64,000 nt of DNA. Origin: Nitrososphaerota archaeon. GTDB lineage: Archaea > Thermoproteota > Nitrososphaeria > Nitrososphaerales > Nitrosopumilaceae. How positions within the stretch are numbered: the first letter of the stretch is position 1; every line of letters begins with the position of its first letter. The notes below the pieces were generated by a model. That model was given only the letters and a program-made list of their open reading frames with translations, was not told where the DNA came from and did not search any database. The stretch spans positions 536,727-600,726 of the forward strand of contig JAGWFT010000001.1 of NCBI GenBank assembly GCA_028867755.1. Reading direction: 5' to 3'. Made by a program: the position numbers and the translations under genes. Of this stretch, positions 43,266 to 51,769 are shown one piece after another.

Positions 43266-45960
43266 GAATGGATTGTTCAGCTACAAGAAGTGCATCTTTT
43301 ATCTTGGATAGATCTTTTCCCCCACCTTGTCCAAATGTATCCTTCCCGCCTCCTGAACCACCTAATACTTTGGCTATGTTTTTGACTAAATCTCCTGCTT
43401 TCATGGTCTTTACAGCGTCAGCACCAGAGAATGCAACTATGCGAATCGAATCATTTTTTATGATCAGTGCACAATAGATGAGAGATTTATCAAGATTAGA
43501 TGCTTGTTCGCCTACCGATATATGGTATTCATCGTCAAGTTCTTCCTCAACCATGATGAATAGCTTGACTTTTCCAAGATTTTTTGCTTGAGCAATTGCT
43601 GTCTTTGCAGCAGATTCTGATGTTCTTTTCATAATCTGCTTTATCTTCTTTTTTGCATCTTCACCATCTTTGACAACATGTTCAAATGATTCTAGAATTT
43701 TTTCCTTGCTTGAGCCAAGGGTTTTTACTATATGTGATATTTTCTTGTCTTGATTTTGTGTATATTTGAGTGCTGCTTCTCCAGAAACAAATTCTAATCG
43801 TACTACACCATCTTGTATTCTTTCCGCTTTTGTAATCTTGATCAAGCCTAATTCGCCTGTTTTATTGACATGGGTTCCACCACATGCTTCAACATCAAGG
43901 CCGTCTATGTTTACAATCCTGACTAATTTTACTGGAACAACCCCACCTTGATATATCCTAAATCCATATTTTTGCTCAGCATCACCGCGCTCAAATTCAT
44001 TGATGAGAACAGGTATGTTTTTTCTAATAGTAAGATTGGCAAAATCTTCAATTTTTATTATTTCTTCTTCTGTAAGGTTTGAATGATGAGTAATGTCAAG
44101 TCTTGCATAATCCTTGTCCTTGAACGCTGAATGTTGCCAAATCCATGAACCTAAAGTGTTTCTTGCAGATGCATTAATGACATGTGTACTTGTATGGTGT
44201 CGTGTTATACCGTAACGCCGTGCCACATCTATCTTGCATTTTACATTTTCCCCCTCTTTAGGAGTTCCACCTCTTGTTTCATGAACTACGATGTTACCAT
44301 GTTTATTCACATCAACAACATCATAGTTTTCAATCCTTCCATGGTCAGGCTCTTGACCGCCCCCTCTTGGATAAAATGACGTTTTATCAAGTATCACATA
44401 CTTTCCATTTATGACTTTGAGTACCTTGGCTTCAAATTCATATGGATCTTCTTTGTAGTACAGCAAATTTGTATCTGGAATTTTATCTAAATCCATCTGT
44501 ATTGCTTTTTCAGCCTTCTCTGATTGATGTAGATCAGACAGTCTTTCGTAAAATGTAGGAGGTATTTCTGAAATGATCAGGGTCTCTTTTAGAAAATCAG
44601 GTGTTATACCATCTGATTCGTATAATCTAATTAAATCCTCTACAGTTAATTTCTTGTTTTGTGATTTTAATGTACTTGCAATATTTGTCATCCTAATTCG
44701 TGATTCTTTATAACGCTCCTTCTCAATCTTGATTATTGTTTTGACATCTTTTCGAGTTCCTTCAAGTTCTGGGTATGTTGATTTTAGATAATCTATGTGC
44801 AAGTCAATTAGATTGTCAAGATCAAAGTTCCACCCAAACCTATCTATTGTTGCTAACGTGCGTCTCAGTATCATCCTTAGATTGTATCCTCCACCGACAT
44901 TACTTGGCAATGCGCCATCTGAGATGGCAAATATTAGAGTTCTTAGATGGTCTGCAATGAGATAGATTCCTTCTAGAGGTGAAATCATCTTCTCCATTTT
45001 ATTATTGTCAATTTCTGCCTCTGCAGCAGCATTTTTTCTTGCTATTGATATGTCAGTAGACTCGGATAATGTCTTGGAGATAGCTCTGAAATATCTCGAT
45101 ATGATATTAGAATTTAATTCGAGGCCTGTCTTTTCTGTCATGTGTTTTATTATGGGACCAAAACAACAATCATAGGCAGTTGGAGTTCCCATTGTAATCC
45201 ATGCAAATCGTTCAAGTCCTGCTCCCATATCTATAATTTTTTGGTCTAATACAGAATAGTTTTCTAAATTGCCTTGGAATTCAGTAAATACCGCATTACC
45301 TAGTTCTAATCCTCGTACGAAATATTCTAACGATGATCCAAACGAACCTCCACCTGCCCATACGTCTTCCACAAAAACTATCTCTTCTTTGTTAATCCCA
45401 AATCTGTCAGTGAGTAGTCTAAAATCTAGCTCAACACATTTGTCCTTCCAATAACCTTGCGAGTTTGGTATGCTGTGTTGGCCAATCATGCAAAAACTTG
45501 AAAAGTGTCTGCCTGTCACTCCCACATTTTCTATATCTTTGAATCTAAGGCATGTTTGTGGTACAATCAAAGGATTTGCCGGAAACTCAAAGACTACTTT
45601 TGAACCCATCACTCTTTGAAAATCAACAATGGATGCAATTGTAAAGTATAGATCGTCTCTCCATCTGCATACTACTGGATATCTGCTAACTGATTTGTGT
45701 CCGTTACTTACAAAAAAGGATTCTACTTCTTTCCAAGCTTGTGTATAATCAAATCGCTTTTTGGTAGGAGGATCTCCTATGAATGAATAGCTATTTTCTA
45801 AATGGTCAGGGCAAAAATTTTGTCCATTATCTAGCACCCAAAAATATCTACCACATTTGGAACATGATTTTCTCTTGAATCCCTCTTTTTCAAAAAGGGC
45901 AACCTTGTAATACCTATCTGGGTCTGATGAAAACTTGGCAAGAATCTCACTCTTGTCCAT
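43255..45960 (-). CDS. alaS: Alanyl-tRNA synthetase
   Basis: Class II synthetase, 901 aa, with the archaeal N-terminal zinc module (SCSKCGRYFW, NFCPDH). The aminoacylation core includes KRFDYTQAWKEVESFF and VFVEDVWAGGGSFGSSLEYF. The editing domain has RHHTSTHVINASARN and CGGTHVNKTGELG, whose His and Cys bind zinc. The C-Ala end is Gly-rich (GGSGGGKDTFGQGGGK). It is the first gene of alaS-leuS. Confidence 0.97.
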   Translation of the reverse strand: MDKSEILAKFSSDPDRYYKVALFEKEGFKRKSCSKCGRYFWVLDNGQNFCPDHLENSYSFIGDPPTKKRFDYTQAWKEVESFFVSNGHKSVSRYPVVCRWRDDLYFTIASIVDFQRVMGSKVVFEFPANPLIVPQTCLRFKDIENVGVTGRHFSSFCMIGQHSIPNSQGYWKDKCVELDFRLLTDRFGINKEEIVFVEDVWAGGGSFGSSLEYFVRGLELGNAVFTEFQGNLENYSVLDQKIIDMGAGLERFAWITMGTPTAYDCCFGPIIKHMTEKTGLELNSNIISRYFRAISKTLSESTDISIARKNAAAEAEIDNNKMEKMISPLEGIYLIADHLRTLIFAISDGALPSNVGGGYNLRMILRRTLATIDRFGWNFDLDNLIDLHIDYLKSTYPELEGTRKDVKTIIKIEKERYKESRIRMTNIASTLKSQNKKLTVEDLIRLYESDGITPDFLKETLIISEIPPTFYERLSDLHQSEKAEKAIQMDLDKIPDTNLLYYKEDPYEFEAKVLKVINGKYVILDKTSFYPRGGGQEPDHGRIENYDVVDVNKHGNIVVHETRGGTPKEGENVKCKIDVARRYGITRHHTSTHVINASARNTLGSWIWQHSAFKDKDYARLDITHHSNLTEEEIIKIEDFANLTIRKNIPVLINEFERGDAEQKYGFRIYQGGVVPVKLVRIVNIDGLDVEACGGTHVNKTGELGLIKITKAERIQDGVVRLEFVSGEAALKYTQNQDKKISHIVKTLGSSKEKILESFEHVVKDGEDAKKKIKQIMKRTSESAAKTAIAQAKNLGKVKLFIMVEEELDDEYHISVGEQASNLDKSLIYCALIIKNDSIRIVAFSGADAVKTMKAGDLVKNIAKVLGGSGGGKDTFGQGGGKDLSKIKDALLVAEQSILGK

Positions 45961-46037
45961 TTCACAAGTTTTTGTTCCGATGGATATTAAGCATTCTGAA
46001 GCAACACATTAAATATGATCTTTTTTGAGAATTTCTT

Positions 46038-46550
46038 ATGTTCATATTTGAAAAGAAAGGCTGGAAAGAGGGAGATTATGTTTTTGCTTCCCAACAAAAC
46101 GGCGACTATCGAGATGTTGTAATAGGTATTGTAACAGGAATAGAGAACTCCAAAATAGGAGTGAACGGTATCATAATAAATCCAGTTGGCCTGAAAAACA
46201 AGGTTTCTCAAGGAAAGGCTGGTCCACAATCAGAACAGATATTGAAAAATCCTAATCCAAAAGAGGTCATCTTTGCTTTAATCTACAGAGTTGAATATGA
46301 CAACTTTACAGGAATTTTTGATGTAGGCACTGACCATGTAGAGAAACTACACAAAAATATTTACAGTATTATCACTGGATGGGTAAGAGAATCTATTCCA
46401 GAATTGATAAACAATGTTCTTTCTTTGTCCGATGGACTAGATAAGGATCAGGCAAAAAGGCTTTTGAAACAAAGGATGGATACACTGTATGATAAGGATC
46501 TAAAGAGATACATGTATTCTATTTGCAGAAGTCTGAAGATCCTCAATTAA
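46038..46550 (+). CDS. Hypothetical protein, 170 aa
   Basis: Not recognised. The N-terminal half is strand-rich ([34 protein letters not shown]), resembling a small beta-barrel. The C-terminal half is helical ([19 protein letters not shown]). It is soluble with no signal. The gene has normal composition and is divergent from alaS by 77 nt, so it is probably real. Confidence 0.65.
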   Translation: MFIFEKKGWKEGDYVFASQQNGDYRDVVIGIVTGIENSKIGVNGIIINPVGLKNKVSQGKAGPQSEQILKNPNPKEVIFALIYRVEYDNFTGIFDVGTDHVEKLHKNIYSIITGWVRESIPELINNVLSLSDGLDKDQAKRLLKQRMDTLYDKDLKRYMYSICRSLKILN

Positions 46551-46596
46551 CTTATTTACCGTCTATATTTTTTGTAAGCAAGAAAATCTCCATAGT

Positions 46597-46604
46597 TTTA
46601 TATT
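46597..46604 (+). promoter_or_regulatory. TATA box for rpl12
   Basis: The sequence ttttatat is centred about 29 nt before the ATG at 46630, giving a leaderless start and supporting that start over the in-frame codon at 46612. Confidence 0.55.
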
Positions 46605-46629
46605 ATGGCTCTTGCAAATTCCGTTTACA

Positions 46630-46932
46630 ATGGAATACGTATACGCTGCATTGCTTTTGCACAAAGAAAAGAAGGAAATCAATGAGGCAAATATTACTAG
46701 TATAATTAAGGCCTCAGGAGCTACAGTAAACGAAGCTCAAGTAAAAGCACTCATAGCAGCATTAGCTGATGTGAACATTGAAGAGGCAATTAAAGCTGCA
46801 CCAGTTGCAGTAGCCGCAGCACCAGCAGCATCCGCAGCAAGTGGTGCTAAAGAAGAAAAGAAAGAAGCTGAAGTACCCTCTGGAAAGACTGAAGAGCAGG
46901 CAATGGAAGGCCTTTCAGCACTGTTCGGTTAA
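46630..46932 (+). CDS. rpl12: 50S ribosomal protein P1 (L12e)
   Basis: Acidic stalk protein, 100 aa from ATG 46630 ([11 protein letters not shown], the normal archaeal start). It has an N-terminal dimer and P0-binding helix region, an Ala-rich hinge ([16 protein letters not shown]), a charged segment and the universal C-terminal EGLSALFG that binds elongation factors. It is monocistronic, separate from the P0-L1 pair on the other strand. Confidence 0.96.
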   Translation: MEYVYAALLLHKEKKEINEANITSIIKASGATVNEAQVKALIAALADVNIEEAIKAAPVAVAAAPAASAASGAKEEKKEAEVPSGKTEEQAMEGLSALFG

Positions 46933-46939
46933 ATCTGTC

Positions 46940-46957
46940 ATTTTATTTCCTTTTTTG
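46940..46957 (+). terminator. T-rich terminator after rpl12
   Basis: The run attttatttccttttttg lies just after the rpl12 stop. Archaeal transcription ends at such T-tracts without a required hairpin. Confidence 0.5.
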
Positions 46958-47002
46958 TAATTCTCTAAAGATTATTTACTATCTTATCTAATACCTTGTA
47001 AT

Positions 47003-47638
47003 TTGACAGAGTTTTCATTACCTGTTCAGGCCACCATTCTTGCCTTGGACCTTTTTGGAACCATGGCTTTTGCTGTTACTGGTGCATTCAAGGCAATTGA
47101 ACACAAAGCCGATATTGTTGGCATAATAATTCTATCAACAATTACTGGTGTGGCGGGAGGAATTCTGAGAGATATAGTGATGGGACACTTTCCCCCTCAT
47201 TCTATATCTGATCCTTATTACATGATCATAACTGTAACAACTGGAATTATCATATTCTTTCTATATCCAAAAATGCAAAAACACTGGAATTTATTTTTAA
47301 AATTTGATGCAATAGGACTTGGAGTTTTTACTGCTATTGGGGCAACATTTGCATATGAACTCTATGGTATGAATTTTCTTGCTATTGCTTTAGCAGGTAT
47401 GGTAACTGCTGTTGGGGGTGGAATTTTACGTGATATGTTCGTAAACGAAGTACCTATGGTATTTGTAAAAGAACTATATGCTTCTGCAAGTTTTCTTGGC
47501 GTGTTAGTTTTCTATATTGCACTTACCATCGATTATAATCTAGAGATTGCAACAATATCTTCTATTGTAGTTACAACTATACTTAGACTTGTAGCAATGA
47601 AATACAACTGGAATTTGCCAAAGGCACGTGAAAAATAA
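47003..47638 (+). CDS. TRIC/UPF0126-family membrane channel
   Basis: Trimeric intracellular cation channel-like protein, 211 aa. It has two halves of three helices. Each half has a Gly-rich repeat, GVAGGILRDIVMGHFPP and AVGGGILRDMFVNEVP, the hallmark of the family (GGxxRD). Prokaryotic members conduct K+. The start is TTG at 47003. It is convergent with rplP0, 9 nt apart. Confidence 0.9.
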   Translation: MTEFSLPVQATILALDLFGTMAFAVTGAFKAIEHKADIVGIIILSTITGVAGGILRDIVMGHFPPHSISDPYYMIITVTTGIIIFFLYPKMQKHWNLFLKFDAIGLGVFTAIGATFAYELYGMNFLAIALAGMVTAVGGGILRDMFVNEVPMVFVKELYASASFLGVLVFYIALTIDYNLEIATISSIVVTTILRLVAMKYNWNLPKAREK

Positions 47639-47647
47639 ATTTCTTAT

Positions 47648-48514
47648 TTACTGTGAGGTATAATTCTTTAATTTGCCTGCCAGCGCAGTCGCCTGGGCGT
47701 GAGCTTTTTGGAGTGTCTGTTTCCTAGTTTCCTCAGTTAGGTAACCTGATTCGATAGCAAGTGATCTGGCATGTTGTGCGGCTCTTGCAAGAATTGCATT
47801 GACATTTTCCTTTGTCACATATCCTATCTCAATGGATAGGGACATTGCTTCTTGATGGGCCCTTGCAAATGCCTCTCTATACTTTTCTACATCAATTATT
47901 AGTTCTTCTTGATTGTAGACTATACTTTCCTCTAACGCTGAGTTCAGAATGATTCCTGCCTCGACTGGTTTGACATCAAGCTTACTGAGAAGAGTTGCAA
48001 GTTTTGTAGAAATTACATCACCTTTCTTTGCAGCAGTAGAGTCTTTAGTTATCCAAATTGTCCCTTGATCAATCTTTGTAGCAACTCCAGCCTCCTTGAA
48101 ATCAGTAAGGATCGGACCAGGAGTTATTCCTGTGTTACCTGCCTTTATGATGACATCAATACTTGCCTTGTCTCCACCTCTAGCCGCTAACATTATCTTG
48201 TTCTTCCCAAGCAAAATGTTTAGCTTATGCGGGCTCATGTTTGTGAACATTAAGACACATTGACCAACCAGTTTGTCAACCAACTTTTCGATTGCTGGCA
48301 TCTTAAGTGCAGTGAGTGCTTTTTGAGCTACTTTGTCTTTAATACTGATGATCTCAACTTCGTTTTTGAATTTCTTCCTTAATGGTAATAACTGAGAAGA
48401 TCTGACCTTTTCCATTCGCACTAGTGCGATTACTTTGTATTTTTTTGGAAGTTCTTGTACCTGTTGATACATCTGCATTTTCTTTTGGGGATATTCAGTT
48501 CTATTCTGATGCAT
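47648..48514 (-). CDS. rplP0: 50S ribosomal protein P0 (L10), without the usual C-terminal acidic tail
   Basis: Stalk base protein that binds 23S rRNA and P1 dimers, 288 aa. The N-terminal L10 domain (YKVIALVRMEKVRSSQLLPLR) and NILLGKNKIM are typical; the domain II region GNTGITPGPILTDFKEAGV is also present. The C-terminal part has helical P1-binding segments (YREAFARAHQEAMSLSIEIG). The protein stops at LAGKLKNYTSQ, so the charged hinge and GLxALFG end seen in most archaeal P0 are missing. It follows rpl1 by 1 nt. Confidence 0.94.
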   Translation of the reverse strand: MHQNRTEYPQKKMQMYQQVQELPKKYKVIALVRMEKVRSSQLLPLRKKFKNEVEIISIKDKVAQKALTALKMPAIEKLVDKLVGQCVLMFTNMSPHKLNILLGKNKIMLAARGGDKASIDVIIKAGNTGITPGPILTDFKEAGVATKIDQGTIWITKDSTAAKKGDVISTKLATLLSKLDVKPVEAGIILNSALEESIVYNQEELIIDVEKYREAFARAHQEAMSLSIEIGYVTKENVNAILARAAQHARSLAIESGYLTEETRKQTLQKAHAQATALAGKLKNYTSQ

Positions 48515-48515
48515 C

Positions 48516-49169
48516 TTACTTCGTTCCTGCCTGTGGTTTGATTACTTTGCCCATGGTAGTCTTCACCATGATTTTCTTAATGTTCTTGTCACCGCTTGGT
48601 AGTTTTTTCTCAATGGTATTGATTACTGCATTTGCGTTAGCAGCTAAATCATCATCTGACATGGATTCATCACCTATCATGCATGCCAATGAAAGAGAAT
48701 TTCTCAGTCTTACTCTAATTGAGGATCTGAATCTTTCTAATATTGTATCTATTGGTGCATTGAATGGAACTGGAGTTGGCATCTTTCCTCTTGGGCCCAT
48801 AAATTGACCTAGTATCTTACCAACATTAGCCATAAGTTGAGTATCTGCAAGAAAGAAATCGTAACCATTAATCAGTTTGCGTGACTCCCTCTTGTTGGTA
48901 CCAATTTGTGTCAGTTGGGCTCCATCCACAACCTTGTCAGCATTTGCACTTTTGGCCTTCAGTCCGAGATCGCCTGAAGCAATCACACACACAGATGCAG
49001 GCTGGTTTAATTTCTTTGGTAACTGAACAGTCTCGTTAATGGCAAATCCTTTCTTAACATCGATATCCTTGAAAACCATGATTAGCTCTACGGATTGCTT
49101 GAATTTTCTCTCCTTCTGCTCCTTCTTAGCTTCAGTTATCATTTGAGCTACTTGTAATTCGTTGATCAT
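48516..49169 (-). CDS. rpl1: 50S ribosomal protein L1
   Basis: L1-stalk protein that binds 23S rRNA and, in many archaea, its own mRNA; 217 aa. Typical text includes KFKQSVELIMVFKDIDVKKG, GKILGQFMGPRGKMPTPVP and KIMVKTTMGKVIKPQ. It is first of the rpl1-rplP0 pair. The upstream partner L11 is separated from it by an inverted Lrp gene. Confidence 0.96.
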   Translation of the reverse strand: MINELQVAQMITEAKKEQKERKFKQSVELIMVFKDIDVKKGFAINETVQLPKKLNQPASVCVIASGDLGLKAKSANADKVVDGAQLTQIGTNKRESRKLINGYDFFLADTQLMANVGKILGQFMGPRGKMPTPVPFNAPIDTILERFRSSIRVRLRNSLSLACMIGDESMSDDDLAANANAVINTIEKKLPSGDKNIKKIMVKTTMGKVIKPQAGTK

Positions 49170-49242
49170 TACGAAAGGGCTTTCTGAATGCCTATTTAAA
49201 ATCGTTTACTGGCAGAATTATTCGGAAAAGACCTACATCTAA

Positions 49243-49263
49243 AAATTTCATCTTATGAAATTT
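49243..49263. promoter_or_regulatory. Perfect inverted repeat in the lrp/rpl1 divergent region
   Basis: AAATTTCAT-CTT-ATGAAATTT: two 9-bp arms with a 3-bp spacer, lying between the starts of rpl1 (49169) and the Lrp gene (49336). It could be a homodimer operator, possibly for the adjacent Lrp regulator. That role is inferred only from symmetry and location. Confidence 0.45.
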
Positions 49264-49301
49264 AAGTTGTAAGAACATCAGTTTTCTATAACAGAACTTA
49301 C

Positions 49302-49311
49302 ATTTATTAAA
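49302..49311 (+). promoter_or_regulatory. TATA box for the Lrp gene
   Basis: The sequence atttattaaa is centred about 29 nt before the TTG at 49336, which supports TTG as a leaderless start. Confidence 0.45.
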
Positions 49312-49335
49312 TAGTAACAAAAAGTAGTCGCAAAG

Positions 49336-49794
49336 TTGCACAAATTTGACGAACTAGACATGAAAATAATTACTGAACTCACCAGAGACGGTAATATTTC
49401 TGTGCCAAACCTTTCAAAAAAATTAGGAATAAACACATCTGTACTATATAGTAGGATCAAAAGGCTCACCAAAAAGAAATTAGTAAAGAAGTTTACAATA
49501 GTGGTAGATGAATCGCTAATAGGTATTGGTGTAAGAGCTACGATGGGAATCAACAGAGACCCTAAGTTAAAGGATCAAATTCACAAATCTCTCATGAAAA
49601 CACCCGAAGTCATAGAAATATCTGAGGTTACTGGCAGGTTTGATATTCTAATTACTCTGAGAGCCAAGAATCTGGAAGAATTACATACTGTTGCAATTGA
49701 AAAGATTGGAAAGATAGAGGGAATACAAAATACTGAAACTTTTGTCGAACTTCAGAGAACGGATAAAGATCCTGTATACTCTATGACCGAATAG
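49336..49794 (+). CDS. Lrp/AsnC-family transcriptional regulator
   Basis: 152 aa. The N-terminal winged helix-turn-helix is at about residues 1-60 (LDMKIITELTRDGNISVPNL, then KKLGINTSVLYSRIKRLT). The C-terminal RAM/ligand domain has GRFDILITLRAKNLEELH. The start is TTG at 49336. It sits between rpl1 and rpl11, antisense to the ribosomal genes, and ends 1 nt before rpl11. Confidence 0.92.
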   Translation: MHKFDELDMKIITELTRDGNISVPNLSKKLGINTSVLYSRIKRLTKKKLVKKFTIVVDESLIGIGVRATMGINRDPKLKDQIHKSLMKTPEVIEISEVTGRFDILITLRAKNLEELHTVAIEKIGKIEGIQNTETFVELQRTDKDPVYSMTE

Positions 49795-49795
49795 T

Positions 49796-50278
49796 TTACT
49801 TGAACTTCTCTTCCCATTTGCCTGCGTTAATTTCTGCAGTTACTTCTTTGGGATTCTTTCCATCTACCTTTATTCCAAGAGATAAGCATGTTCCAATGAC
49901 CTCTTTTGCTGCAGCTTTAAAGTCTATGGCATAAGACGAATCAATTTTTAATTTTGCAACCTTTACGGCAGAATCAATTGTAATCTCGCCAACCCAAGTA
50001 GCACCAGATGTTCCTGATCCTTTTTGAAGACCAGCCTCTTTCAAAATTAGTGCTGCTGCAGAAGGAATTCCCACATCTACTGTCCATTGTTTACTTTTCT
50101 TATCTACAGTGACAGTAACTGGAATTTTCATGCCCTCGAAATCTTTTGTTTTCTCGTTAATGGTACTAACTATCTGTAGGATGTTCACGCCCAATGGTCC
50201 TAACGTAGGGCCTAATGGAGGACCAGCACTTGCTTGTCCGCCTGTTACAAGTGCAGAAACTGTTTGAACATCTGTCAT
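49796..50278 (-). CDS. rpl11: 50S ribosomal protein L11
   Basis: GTPase-centre protein, 160 aa. The N-terminal GGQASAGPPLGPTLGPLGVN is the family hallmark; the C-terminal 23S-binding domain has GTSGATWVGEITIDS and AAKEVIGTCLSLGIKVDGKNP. It ends the secE-nusG-rpl11 group on the minus strand. Confidence 0.97.
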   Translation of the reverse strand: MTDVQTVSALVTGGQASAGPPLGPTLGPLGVNILQIVSTINEKTKDFEGMKIPVTVTVDKKSKQWTVDVGIPSAAALILKEAGLQKGSGTSGATWVGEITIDSAVKVAKLKIDSSYAIDFKAAAKEVIGTCLSLGIKVDGKNPKEVTAEINAGKWEEKFK

Positions 50279-50315
50279 GATTTCTCTTCCCTCTTTACTG
50301 TAAATTTAATCCTTG

Positions 50316-50771
50316 CTACTGTGATGATGGTTTGAGATAGTTTGCATCTACAGTTACTGGAAGTTGATAAGGTGCATCGAGCAAAATCACAGTTGCTTCT
50401 TCTTTATCATGATCAATTCTGGTGATTGTTGCTTTCATGCCTTTGAAAGGACCTCCAATTATCTCAACTATTTGATCAACTGAAAGCTCTGACACGGTAG
50501 ATTTCTTTATAAGATATCCCTCGATGTCTTTGAATTGCAATTCTCCTCTAAGCTGGCCTCTGATGTGTCTCATTCCTTGCAAAGCATCAAATGCAGCATT
50601 TGCATCAATTGCCTCCAATACCACATATCCTTTTAGATTTTCCAATAACAAAACAGATTGTATGTTTAATTTCTTTAACTTGATTCGATTGTCCAAGAGT
50701 CCAAGTACTACCTTTTCTTGGCCTCCAGTGGTCCTAATTGCAAAAAAATGAGATTTTATTTCCTGCGTCAA
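50316..50771 (-). CDS. spt5: Transcription elongation factor Spt5/NusG
   Basis: Processivity factor that clamps RNA polymerase together with Spt4, 151 aa. The NGN domain is at residues 1-90 (HFFAIRTTGGQEKVVLGLL, GYVVLEAIDANAAFDAL). The KOW domain at about 95-150 has VDQIVEIIGGPFKGMKATITR. It lies 2 nt after secE and precedes rpl11, the standard archaeal order. Confidence 0.96.
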   Translation of the reverse strand: MTQEIKSHFFAIRTTGGQEKVVLGLLDNRIKLKKLNIQSVLLLENLKGYVVLEAIDANAAFDALQGMRHIRGQLRGELQFKDIEGYLIKKSTVSELSVDQIVEIIGGPFKGMKATITRIDHDKEEATVILLDAPYQLPVTVDANYLKPSSQ

Positions 50772-50773
50772 GT

Positions 50774-50953
50774 CTACCTGTGTCCTAAATTGATTACTGC
50801 AAATGTAAACTGTATTATGAAACCGATGCCACCAACAGTAGCCATTCCTAGAACCACTAATCGTAAATGCTGCATATAGTCATCCTTGTCTGACTTCCTT
50901 GCAAGCTTTATGGTGTTTGCCATATCCTTCAACATTTGTCTTGGGTTTACCAT
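50774..50953 (-). CDS. secE: Preprotein translocase subunit SecE (Sec61 gamma)
   Basis: A small 59-aa membrane protein. The translation begins MVNPRQMLKDMANTIKLARK, followed by SDKDDYMQHLRLVVLGMATV and one membrane helix (GGIGFIIQFTFAVINLG), and ends at TAG 50774. The amphipathic helix followed by a single tail helix is the SecE/Sec61 gamma layout. The position directly before nusG/spt5 is conserved. It pairs with SecY encoded at 62.3 kb. Confidence 0.9.
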   Translation of the reverse strand: MVNPRQMLKDMANTIKLARKSDKDDYMQHLRLVVLGMATVGGIGFIIQFTFAVINLGHR

Positions 50954-50961
50954 TGAAGGAA

Positions 50962-50982
50962 GTTAATAAAGTGTACTTATAA
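50962..50982. promoter_or_regulatory. Interleaved TATA boxes for secE (minus) and dtdA (plus)
   Basis: gttaataaag (50962-50971) is centred about 26 nt before the dtdA ATG at 50993. TTATAA (50977-50982) is centred about 26 nt before the secE ATG at 50953. Each box therefore lies closer to the other gene. The two leaderless promoters are read through each other. Confidence 0.5.
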
Positions 50983-50992
50983 TCCTTATTTT

Positions 50993-51769
50993 ATGCAGTT
51001 ACTCGTAGCGTATCAATTAGATCCAGCTGGTTACAATATGGCATCTTACATTATGCAAGACATGAAAACCCAGGGAGATATTTATCATGGAAAAAATTTT
51101 GATCTCGTTGTGATTTCTACACCATCGATCTCTGCTGATTGGATCGAAGAAAAATATCAGTATGACAGTTATGTATTTTTGTCAAAACATGCATCTGAAA
51201 GTGGTGATCTTGCACTTACTTGTCATAGTACTGGAAATTTTTCTGAAGCACAATTTGGTGGATTTTCTAGACAGATAGCTGTACCACATCCGCATCTTCA
51301 AAAATCATACATGAAACATTTATGGACGAAAAGAAGCGATTTCTCAAAATTTGAGATTACTATTGAGGCTACTCATCATGGGCCTACTGCTTTAACTAAG
51401 CCAACACTATTCATTGAAATTGGAACAACGCAAAAGGAATGGGATGACAAGAAACTCTGTGAAAATGTGGCTAAAATAGTAGTAGAAGAGATCTGCAAAG
51501 AGCCAGAAAAGCACAAAGTTGCAATATGCTTCGGAGGAACCCATTATCCAAAGAAATTCACAAAGGAATTGATCGAAGGAGAGTTTGCTCTTGGCACTGT
51601 TGTACCAAAACATGCATTAGATCATTTAGACAACATTCTTTTTTCACATATGTTAGACAGAAACAAAGAAGCCAAGTATGCTCTAGTTGATTGGAGCAGT
51701 CTTGGCAAAAACAAACAAAAGGTAGTTACTCTTATACAAAATACCGATTTAGAGATGATAAAAGTTTGA
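50993..51769 (+). CDS. dtdA: D-aminoacyl-tRNA deacylase (DTD2, archaeal type)
   Basis: Proofreading enzyme that frees tRNA from D-amino acids, 258 aa. It is the archaeal/plant DTD2 type. Visible features are MQLLVAYQLDPAGYNMASY, TCHSTGNFSEAQFGG, ATHHGPTALTKPTLFIEIG (about 126-144) and ICFGGTHYPKKFTKE. The start of the next gene overlaps its stop (TTGA), so the two are coupled. Confidence 0.93.
   Translation: MQLLVAYQLDPAGYNMASYIMQDMKTQGDIYHGKNFDLVVISTPSISADWIEEKYQYDSYVFLSKHASESGDLALTCHSTGNFSEAQFGGFSRQIAVPHPHLQKSYMKHLWTKRSDFSKFEITIEATHHGPTALTKPTLFIEIGTTQKEWDDKKLCENVAKIVVEEICKEPEKHKVAICFGGTHYPKKFTKELIEGEFALGTVVPKHALDHLDNILFSHMLDRNKEAKYALVDWSSLGKNKQKVVTLIQNTDLEMIKV

Noticed and set aside
43073-43477. 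134-aa plus-strand frame over the leuS/alaS junction
   Set aside because: Both synthetases are unambiguous here; the frame has no recognisable domain.
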